DNA of 64,000 nt from Ornithoclostridium sp944380285 (GTDB lineage Bacteria; Bacillota; Clostridia; Christensenellales; UBA3700), in contig OZ006985.1 of NCBI GenBank assembly GCA_963931165.1, positions 1,054,001 through 1,118,000 of the forward strand. Direction: 5' to 3'. Under the pieces are notes generated by a model. The model did not search any database. It worked only from the letters and a program-made list of their open reading frames with translations, and was not told the origin of the DNA. The stretch's first letter is position 1. The number at the start of each line of letters is the position of its first letter. A program made the translations under genes and the position numbers. Below are positions 42,759-48,947 of the stretch, in pieces.

Positions 42759-43376
42759 ATGGAACAAACTATCGGCGGACATCCTTGCCCTGTGTGCGGC
42801 AGGACGGTGTTTCGGGAATACGATTCGTATGAAATTTGTTCATTTTGCGGGTGGGAAGACAACGCCTTTCAGGAGGAGCATCCCTATACGGGCGGCGGGC
42901 CGAATGCTTCGCTGCATTCCTGCCGCAGAAGTTATCGCAAAAAGATCGCGGTCAATCCCTCTTATACTTGGGCGAAAGAGCAGGACGAACTTTGCTTGAA
43001 GAAAGGCATCTTTTGGATCGTTGACCGCGAGAATCTAAAAAACAACGAGCCGTATCTGTTCCGCATTCCCGTCGATCCCGTAGGCATACCCTGTCCGCTC
43101 ACACTGATCCCGCCGCTCAACTCCAAGCACGGCGATAACTACACTCACAAAAGGACGTGGGAAGAGTACGTTCCTGCCGAGCTTCGCGGCGGCAAGCCGT
43201 ATAATTATTATCCGCGCAAAGATAAGGGCAAGACGAAAATATTTCTAAATCCGGACATTGCAACGGAAGAGATCATCGCCTATATCGTCGAAAAATTCCG
43301 TTTACAGCACCGCGAGGTGAAAGCGATTGCGGACGGCTCCAAACACTATCATTGCGCGGAAAAGGATAAGGTGTAA
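42759..43376 (+). CDS. CPCC-type cysteine-rich domain protein
   Basis: The 205-residue protein has an N-terminal zinc-ribbon-like CPCC domain: CPVCGRTVF near 9, ICSFCGWEDN near 27, then HPYTGGGPNASLHSCRRSY. The rest has no recognised domain, though it contains a PCPLTLIPPLN stretch near 115. I chose the ATG at 42759 because GAGG lies 6 bases upstream. 42747 is an alternative. It stands behind its own island-type promoter. CPCC proteins are small, often adjacent to mobile or immunity genes, and have no known reaction. Confidence 0.75.
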   Translation: MEQTIGGHPCPVCGRTVFREYDSYEICSFCGWEDNAFQEEHPYTGGGPNASLHSCRRSYRKKIAVNPSYTWAKEQDELCLKKGIFWIVDRENLKNNEPYLFRIPVDPVGIPCPLTLIPPLNSKHGDNYTHKRTWEEYVPAELRGGKPYNYYPRKDKGKTKIFLNPDIATEEIIAYIVEKFRLQHREVKAIADGSKHYHCAEKDKV

Positions 43377-43382
43377 TTTTTT

Positions 43383-43514
43383 TCGGTAAAGTGGGCGAAA
43401 CTGCTTCCGGATTTACCGTGTTTGCAAATACATATCATTCCGGACGCCGATCATGTTTTCAGCGGAAAGCTCGACGAATTTATCGAACTTCCGAAAAAGT
43501 ATCTGTTTGCATAG
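43383..43514 (+). pseudogene. C-terminal fragment of an alpha/beta hydrolase
   Basis: One frame reads VKWAKLLPDLPCLQIHIIPD then ADHVFSGKLDEFIELPKKYLF and stops at 43514. The ADHxFSG..DEFI ending with the catalytic-type His is typical of alpha/beta hydrolases. There is no start codon or N-terminal part, so this is debris. The 3' part overlaps nothing but ends just before promoter element 3. Confidence 0.6.
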
Positions 43515-43517
43515 TTA

Positions 43518-43551
43518 CGTACCCTATTCGGTACGCAAGTTGATTTATAAT
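43518..43551 (+). promoter_or_regulatory. Island promoter element 3 (palindrome + TATAAT)
   Basis: CGTACC-CTATTC-GGTACG (43518-43535), 10-base gap, TATAAT (43546-43551). The predicted start of transcription coincides with the ATG at 43558. Confidence 0.75.
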
Positions 43552-43557
43552 AGAGCC

Positions 43558-44187
43558 ATGAAAAAAGAAAACAAAGGCGCAGAGCCAATAAAAGTCGGGT
43601 ATCTCAAATTTTTGAGACTTCAAAAAAAAGAACTGGGAGAAAAGCATACGATGGACGATTATTTTGCTTTTCGAGGGAAATATCAGCCGAGCGGGCTGTT
43701 GTATTTCTTGCATTGTCTGCCGCATCGGATCTCCAATAAGATCGATTGGTATAAGATCGAACACTTAAAGCTCGGGAAGCAAAAGTGGCGCGACGGAAAA
43801 CTGTATATCGAAAAGATACCGTATTTTGTTTCGTCTGAGGCAACGATGTATCTTACGGCGATTTTGCGCGATTATCTGCGCGCTTTCGCTAAAAATACAT
43901 ATGCGATCGGCAATGCGCTTTTTGAAAAGGACGGAGAGGAAAACAATTGCTTTTTTATCCGTGCGGTGTCCTCGGCAGAGGAAGGTCAGGCAGACGGCGC
44001 GCTGGAAGACTGGCGAAAGATGGTAAACGACGTTGCCGACTTGTTCGATAAGGCGGCGGATTTGTGCTCTGCTGCATGGGATCATGACGAGCCGGAGGAT
44101 GGAGAACGGCTTTGGAAGGAATATCGCCAAACGCTTGTTGCTGCGTTTGACGCGTTGAAACCGATTTTTCATGATTTGTACGATTGA
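43558..44187 (+). CDS. Island protein, paralogue A (209 aa)
   Basis: The 209-residue protein is basic at the N-terminus and helical at the C-terminus. Residues 90-209 (YLTAILRDYLRAFAKNTYAI, EDWRKMVNDVADLFDKA, AFDALKPIFHDLYD) match the product of 47187-47738 (YLAAIIRDYLRFFIQNTMAI, RRWQKIVNDTADLFDVL, AFDALKEIFYDLEW). The ATG at 43558 lies 6 bases past TATAAT with no RBS, so the mRNA may be leaderless. A later ATG at 43651 is possible, but the paralogue supports the longer form. Function unknown. First gene of a four-gene run. Confidence 0.7.
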   Translation: MKKENKGAEPIKVGYLKFLRLQKKELGEKHTMDDYFAFRGKYQPSGLLYFLHCLPHRISNKIDWYKIEHLKLGKQKWRDGKLYIEKIPYFVSSEATMYLTAILRDYLRAFAKNTYAIGNALFEKDGEENNCFFIRAVSSAEEGQADGALEDWRKMVNDVADLFDKAADLCSAAWDHDEPEDGERLWKEYRQTLVAAFDALKPIFHDLYD

Positions 44188-44197
44188 AGGAGGGTGT

Positions 44198-44593
44198 ATG
44201 GATAAATATTCAGAATTGTATGCGTTTTTGTATCGCAGTGCGAAGAAATTGATATCGGACTTCGAAAATATGCTGCTCATTGTCAGGGATGAAAAATTTC
44301 CGGCCGAAATGGAAGAATTTGTGGGAAAGTTGCAACGTCTTGCGGATCATGCCACGCATGAGATCGAAGACCTGACGCCGGTGCAAGAGGAAACGGAAGA
44401 GTTCCAAATTACGAACGAATTGTGCGAAGAGGCGTTCCGTGCAGGGCTTGCGGCAAAGGATTTTTCCGTTGCTTTTTTGCAAAGACAGTTTCGGTTAAAG
44501 TATATTGATGCCTGCAATCTGCAAGATGCATTGCGGCAGGACGGAAAAATAAAGCGGGCTTTCCTTGTCGGCGATGAGGTTTGCAAGGGGTAA
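44198..44593 (+). CDS. Small protein with FtsK-gamma-like winged helix
   Basis: The 131-residue protein has a helical N-terminal half (DKYSELYAFLYRSAKKLISD) and a C-terminal domain, ITNELCEEAFRAGLAAKDFS then VAFLQRQFRLKYIDACNLQD, that follows the FtsK gamma pattern (eAv.fv...g.aSiSlLQRrfrIGYnRAarl.d.LE..G.I). In FtsK this domain reads chromosome-orienting DNA motifs and contacts XerD. The motor is absent here. GGAGGG precedes the ATG. The gene is 10 bases after paralogue A and 12 before the polymerase-like gene. Confidence 0.65.
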   Translation: MDKYSELYAFLYRSAKKLISDFENMLLIVRDEKFPAEMEEFVGKLQRLADHATHEIEDLTPVQEETEEFQITNELCEEAFRAGLAAKDFSVAFLQRQFRLKYIDACNLQDALRQDGKIKRAFLVGDEVCKG

Positions 44594-44605
44594 TGGTGAG
44601 AAACG

Positions 44606-45547
44606 ATGGATTCAAGATTTATACAGCAATTGGAATGTGTGCCTGATACCAAAGGCGGCGAAGCGGCGTTTGTCGTTTTGGAACAGAAAGTCGAAGACGG
44701 AGCAAAATGTCGGTTTGGTTGTATCGGCGAGTCCGAAAAAAATCGTCTTGCGCACGAATTTGAATTGATTCGCGCAACGAACACAGCAAAGCTGTTTTTA
44801 TATTGGGCGGACATCGTTGCGACAATCAGGCAGAAAACATATCCATATATTTACAGTGTGCAGAACTGCTCGCTTGTTTGCTATTGCCTCGGGATCACGG
44901 AAGTAAATCCGCTTTTGACGGGCAGTTATTTTGAAAGACTTTTGACAAGACGAAGCACTCACGTCCCGATTTTATTCATTGAGGTGCCGAAAGGTCGGGG
45001 GCAGGAAGCGTCGGTATCTTTAAGCGGAGAAGTAAAATCGCTCATCGAAATAAAAGAAAATGACACACTCCCGGATTTAGCTCCGAAAGATGTAATGGAC
45101 TTTTTCAAAAGGGCAACATTTGAGAATCTGGAGATTCTCCAAAGCGCGGCTTCATCTTTAGGATTAGCCGGGCAGAAACCGCTTGAAACAGTCAGAGCGC
45201 TTGCAGATTTGCTTGTTTATAAGCGATATAAGGAATTCATGGACGAAAAGCCATCGCTTTTGTATCAGGAGGATGCTGTCGATCTGCTTGTCAAGGCAGG
45301 GCTTTCCTATGAAGAGGCGGAATGCGCGCGGCGGGCATTTGCAATGAAAAATAGGGGTGAAACAACCTCTTGCCGCAAGATGTTTGAGCGGGCAGCAAGA
45401 AAAAACGGGTATTCGATAGGCGAGGCGAACGCCATATTTTCTGACGTGGAAAAAGAAATCAATTTTACCGTCTGCCGCGCGTCGTATGTTGCAATGGCGC
45501 AGTATCTGTATATGAATACGTTTTTTCAAGGAAAAATAAAGGGATAA
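44606..45547 (+). CDS. DNA polymerase III alpha-like protein lacking catalytic residues
   Basis: The 313-residue protein matches two blocks of C-family polymerases. Residues 50-110 (RLAHEFELIRATN, then SLVCYCLGITEVNP and YFERLLTRR) correspond to DnaE RLEyEL.vI, SLVaY.LgITdvdP and LFERFLnPeR. Residues 220-313 (LLYQEDAVDLLVKAGLSYEE, ARRAFAMKN, FERAARKNGYSIGEAN) correspond to the fingers (iYQEQvm.ia...aGfsl.eAD.lRRA..KK). The GRGSAAGS loop is reduced to QNCS, and PDIDIDF reads PILFIEV, so the catalytic aspartates are gone. The PHP, OB and clamp-binding parts are absent. This is an inactive, shortened DnaE-type fold. Confidence 0.65.
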   Translation: MDSRFIQQLECVPDTKGGEAAFVVLEQKVEDGAKCRFGCIGESEKNRLAHEFELIRATNTAKLFLYWADIVATIRQKTYPYIYSVQNCSLVCYCLGITEVNPLLTGSYFERLLTRRSTHVPILFIEVPKGRGQEASVSLSGEVKSLIEIKENDTLPDLAPKDVMDFFKRATFENLEILQSAASSLGLAGQKPLETVRALADLLVYKRYKEFMDEKPSLLYQEDAVDLLVKAGLSYEEAECARRAFAMKNRGETTSCRKMFERAARKNGYSIGEANAIFSDVEKEINFTVCRASYVAMAQYLYMNTFFQGKIKG

Positions 45548-45551
45548 GCTT

Positions 45552-46466
45552 ATGTTTGTAAAAAAATTAACTGTCGAACAGTTCGGGCGGATCGGGTATA
45601 AAAGTTTTTCGTTTGAACAGCCGCTGACTATTTTTGCCGGAGAGGAAACGGAAGAAATTTTTGCTGCGCTGTGCGTCGTGCTGGATAACCGTCTCTTGCG
45701 TTTGCGGAGAACGCGGTATTGCTTTACGGAGAAGAGCAAATTGTACGCGGAGATCGAAAAGGATGGAAAAGTTTATACGGCGGAAGCGGCTTATGATGAA
45801 AGCGCGCCCAATCATTGCGTCGTGCGAATTTATTGCGGTGGGCGACTGCTTTCAAACGAAGAACGGACGGCTGCGTTTCAAACGAGTTTTGAAGAGGAAG
45901 AATGTTCGTACTTTATAGACCGTTACGATGATTATTATAGCAGGTACGTTCCGTTTGCCGAATTGGATTTTACAAAAAAGTTGGCGGACTATCGGCAGGG
46001 TTTACAGGAAGAAAACAGGCATATTTTTTCTGCCCGAACGGACGGGATCGGTCTGACGCATACATTCCGAAAAGTCCTTAAAAATTTCTGCGATAAATTT
46101 TTGCCGCAGCCGCTTCGCATTGAAAAACGGCTTTGGCTGACGATGGATGAGAAAGGCAGATTTTTAGCAACAAAAGACGCACTGCCGCATATGTACCTGC
46201 CCGCGACGGAAGGTACGTTGTTGCAGTATTTTTGCTTTTTAGAAGTCAACCGCTTTTGGGGCGAAGTGCAAAAAGCGATGAGGCGCACCGTGCAAAAACC
46301 GCTGTTTATCGGCGCGCTGGCGGACAATATCGACTTTTGTATCGATCTTGGCTCGCTTTTGAAATCCGCGCTCGGACTTGACAGACAGGTGTTTGTTTTT
46401 ACACGCAATAAAAACCTTGAGGATCGCGTACAGGGGTTAAAAAGGATGAAAATATTTTTGACGTAA
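45552..46466 (+). CDS. RecF/SMC-like ATPase fold without P-loop
   Basis: The 304-residue protein starts FVKKLTVEQFGRIGYKSFSF, the usual opening strand of RecF/RecN/SMC-type ATPases. Where Walker A (GxNGSGKT) is expected it has FAGEETEEIFAAL. The C-terminal part (PLFIGALADNIDFCIDLGSL, RQVFVFTRN) follows the Walker B/D-loop layout but without the DE pair. Nucleotide binding is therefore doubtful. It follows the polymerase-like gene after 4 bases. The pair look like inactivated cousins of replication and repair proteins kept together. Fold assignment is by eye. Confidence 0.5.
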   Translation: MFVKKLTVEQFGRIGYKSFSFEQPLTIFAGEETEEIFAALCVVLDNRLLRLRRTRYCFTEKSKLYAEIEKDGKVYTAEAAYDESAPNHCVVRIYCGGRLLSNEERTAAFQTSFEEEECSYFIDRYDDYYSRYVPFAELDFTKKLADYRQGLQEENRHIFSARTDGIGLTHTFRKVLKNFCDKFLPQPLRIEKRLWLTMDEKGRFLATKDALPHMYLPATEGTLLQYFCFLEVNRFWGEVQKAMRRTVQKPLFIGALADNIDFCIDLGSLLKSALGLDRQVFVFTRNKNLEDRVQGLKRMKIFLT

Positions 46467-46523
46467 ATGACGAGATTTAATCGAAAAACAGATATTTTCT
46501 ATGCATAAAAAAGGAGTTTTGAA

Positions 46524-47117
46524 ATGAAAGATAAGTTGGCGGATGCGGCGGTAAATTTAATGGTCGGATTGATGGGTGTGGAGAAAAATACACACGAGGA
46601 AGTAATATCTTTTAATAGTGAAAATTGTATGACGGAGAATACTGAAGTTATAATTGTTGGGACAATTACACCGTCGGAAGGAATGGAAAACGGCTATTTT
46701 TATACAGCACCGCGAGATAGAATTTACGGATACATTGATGCCGCACGAGGAACCGGATTGTTGGAGAAGAAGAGAAAGTTGACGGATATAGGGTTAAGTA
46801 GATTACAAAAAGAACAAATTATTGAGTCAATTAAAGACGAATTGAAAGAGCAAAAAATAGCGTTTTTAGATGTTATGAAAAGTGCAATTCGCCTTAAAGG
46901 CAGTTGTTCCGATAGAGATATAAAATGTTATACATTGGATTATTCAGCATTTTCTAATATTTCAAAACACGTGAAAAAGGTTATTTGTAATAGCAGATTG
47001 GCCGAAGAATGTTATAACGTTATCAGGACTGAAAAAGATCTGCCTGCCGCAATATATTTATCGCAAAGAGATGGAACAAAAGAAAGTTGGATAAATGAAT
47101 TAAAAAGGCATAGTTAA
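46524..47117 (+). CDS. Uracil-DNA-glycosylase-superfamily-like protein
   Basis: The 197-residue protein has TEVIIVGTITPSEGMENGYF followed by YTAPRDRIYGYIDAA near residues 40-75. This resembles the motif of UDG/hypoxanthine-DNA glycosylases (iiGsfPs....gYYahpRNrFW). A late HVKKVICNSRLAEEC (near 150) resembles the second active-site strand. The usual catalytic Asn/Asp and His are not obvious, so activity is uncertain. AAAAGGAG precedes the ATG. It has no palindrome-type promoter of its own and may be read from upstream. Confidence 0.5.
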   Translation: MKDKLADAAVNLMVGLMGVEKNTHEEVISFNSENCMTENTEVIIVGTITPSEGMENGYFYTAPRDRIYGYIDAARGTGLLEKKRKLTDIGLSRLQKEQIIESIKDELKEQKIAFLDVMKSAIRLKGSCSDRDIKCYTLDYSAFSNISKHVKKVICNSRLAEECYNVIRTEKDLPAAIYLSQRDGTKESWINELKRHS

Positions 47118-47126
47118 GTATAAGTG

Positions 47127-47160
47127 TGTACCGATTTCAGTACACACTTCTTTGTATAAT
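47127..47160 (+). promoter_or_regulatory. Island promoter element 4 (palindrome + TATAAT)
   Basis: TGTACC-GATTTC-AGTACA (47127-47144) inside a longer perfect arm AAGTGTGTAC/GTACACACTT, 10-base gap, TATAAT (47155-47160). Confidence 0.75.
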
Positions 47161-47186
47161 AAAGAAAAAATTATGATGGGTTCAGT

Positions 47187-47738
47187 ATGAGTAAAAAGAA
47201 AAAACAGTGGCAGGACGATTTCATAGCCAAAATGAAAGAGCAGGGAATCTATGTAATGGAAGAGCAGCCTTCTAAACATCCGTTCAAACGGTTCGGGGAG
47301 TGGCTATACTATATTTTTCGGGATATCCGCCACTTTTTTCATGAGCGGAAGATGCGCAAGTTAAAGCTCGGCACTGTCTGTTGGAAAGACAATGAATTAA
47401 AGACGATCAATATTTCGTGGGATATCCATTGGATGAGCAACGTGTATCTCGCCGCAATTATCCGCGATTATCTGCGCTTTTTTATTCAAAATACGATGGC
47501 GATCAGCGACTATGTGTATGAACATAATCCCGAAGGCTACGACTATTGGGAAGCTCAAGAAAAGTTGGATAAAGATGAAATGTTTCGCCGCTGGCAGAAG
47601 ATCGTGAACGATACCGCAGATTTGTTCGATGTGCTTGCAAAGCCGGAAGAGATCGACAAGGGGCGTGAACAATTTCAAAAAGACATCACCGCCGCGTTCG
47701 ACGCTCTTAAGGAGATATTCTACGATTTAGAGTGGTAA
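47187..47738 (+). CDS. Island protein, paralogue B (183 aa)
   Basis: The 183-residue protein is related to the product of 43558-44187 along its C-terminal 110 residues. The basic N-terminus (MSKKKKQWQDDFIAKMKEQG) has a similar layout, and W/K-rich LGTVCWKDNELKT aligns with LGKQKWRDGKLYI. No known domain. A weak RBS (GATGGG) is present, and the promoter is of the shared island type. Conserved duplication of this small protein under the same control element suggests a core role in the island. Confidence 0.7.
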   Translation: MSKKKKQWQDDFIAKMKEQGIYVMEEQPSKHPFKRFGEWLYYIFRDIRHFFHERKMRKLKLGTVCWKDNELKTINISWDIHWMSNVYLAAIIRDYLRFFIQNTMAISDYVYEHNPEGYDYWEAQEKLDKDEMFRRWQKIVNDTADLFDVLAKPEEIDKGREQFQKDITAAFDALKEIFYDLEW

Positions 47739-47759
47739 AATTATCCGGTTGCGATGTTG

Positions 47760-47793
47760 TGTACCGTTTTTCGTACATTTTGTGTTGTATAAT
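47760..47793 (+). promoter_or_regulatory. Island promoter element 5 (palindrome + TATAAT)
   Basis: TGTACC-GTTTTT-CGTACA (47760-47777), 10-base gap, TATAAT (47788-47793). It serves the beta-prime-like gene at 47854. Confidence 0.75.
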
Positions 47794-47853
47794 AAATGCG
47801 TAATCAAAATTCATCTCTTTTCTATCTTGTAAAATAATCAATGCGAGGTATAT

Positions 47854-48393
47854 ATGAAAAAGATTTTTGCGTGTGATCGGTTTGCAGCGGATGAAAACAA
47901 GGAATTCTCCTTTACAGGCGTAACTCCCGAAAAGTATCTGGAGACCATGCTCTCCTGCATCGAAAACGGCGAATTGTATATCGCTCACAAAGAGGATGAT
48001 GTCAGTATCGAACTTGCTGCTGATCTGACAGACGCCTCTTATGCGAAAAGGTATGTCATCGATGTTGCCAAAATGGATATTGCAGGTATCATCGAAAAAG
48101 AACAATCGCTTTCAAATATCTGCAAAGAGATATCGGGCAAGATCAAAAGAAAAAGCATCGCGCGTGAAATACTCAAAGCTGAGGTAATAAAAGTCGCTGC
48201 GGAAAAACAAGTGTGCATTGAAAATATTTTTAACCGCGCACTGCGGATTGAAAGGCTTTATGAACTCGGTGCGCCCGATTTTGTCATCCATAATGAACGG
48301 CTGTATCTCATCGAAAACATTGCGCTCAACGCGTTTGCGACAGAGTGCGAAATGGTCGAAAAAGAGGACTTTTCAAAGGTCTTCTGTATTTGA
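47854..48393 (+). CDS. Protein with RNA polymerase beta-prime clamp-helix-like segment
   Basis: The 179-residue protein has an unknown N-terminal half. Residues 120-160 (IENIFNRALRIERLYELGAP then DFVIHNERLYLIENIALNAF) follow the RpoC clamp-helix sequence (LNdLYRRVInRNnRLKRLLdLgAPdiivrNEKRMLQEaVDAL) residue by residue in RLxxLxxLGAPDxxxxNExxxLxEx. In RNA polymerase this coiled coil is the main docking site for sigma region 2. A free copy could compete for sigma. RBS GCGAGGT precedes the ATG. It is transcribed from island promoter 5 together with the next gene. Confidence 0.6.
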   Translation: MKKIFACDRFAADENKEFSFTGVTPEKYLETMLSCIENGELYIAHKEDDVSIELAADLTDASYAKRYVIDVAKMDIAGIIEKEQSLSNICKEISGKIKRKSIAREILKAEVIKVAAEKQVCIENIFNRALRIERLYELGAPDFVIHNERLYLIENIALNAFATECEMVEKEDFSKVFCI

Positions 48394-48403
48394 AGGAGGG
48401 GGA

Positions 48404-48874
48404 ATGTGTATCAAATTAAACGATCTGCCGAAGGGCATACAAGAGCAGATCGCAGAAATTCATGAAGAAATGCGGATAAACAAGGAATTATGGGAACGCC
48501 GCAATGCTGCCCTGCGGGAATTAGAACAAAATTATAAGACGGACGAACCGGTTTTCGGCGCTATGTATATAACTCCGTTCGGTACTCTGATTGATTGCAG
48601 TATATTTCCGAACGGGCATGCCGATGTTTCTGCCTGGCTGAACGAACAGGGGCTGGAAATTGATTATCGGCCGGGTGAACCGTCAAAGCTGTTGTATTTG
48701 AAAGGCTGGCTACGACTGAATACAAAAGTCGGTTACATAGAGGAGCCGCACGGCGTTCTTACCGCACAGCAAAGAGAGCGATTGGAGAGTATTTTTAACG
48801 AAGGGAAATTTTTATGGACAAGCACACGCCACGTAGCCACTCCCCAAAGTGAAACACAAATTTGCCCAAAGTAA
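48404..48874 (+). CDS. Unknown protein (156 aa) after the beta-prime-like gene
   Basis: The 156-residue protein begins MCIKLNDLPKGIQEQIAEIH with a strong RBS (GGAGGGGG). It has an N-terminal helical stretch, a beta-rich middle (AMYITPFGTLIDCSIFPNG) and a Tyr/Lys/Leu-rich WLRLNTKVGYIEEPHGVLTA region near 110. No family recognised. It is 10 bases behind the beta-prime-like gene and surely co-transcribed. Confidence 0.65.
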   Translation: MCIKLNDLPKGIQEQIAEIHEEMRINKELWERRNAALRELEQNYKTDEPVFGAMYITPFGTLIDCSIFPNGHADVSAWLNEQGLEIDYRPGEPSKLLYLKGWLRLNTKVGYIEEPHGVLTAQQRERLESIFNEGKFLWTSTRHVATPQSETQICPK

Positions 48875-48947
48875 ATTCATTTCAAGATGTTTGCCTTTAC
48901 GAGTAAAAAAATGGTATAATATAATTGAAATCAAAAGAGGAAATTTT

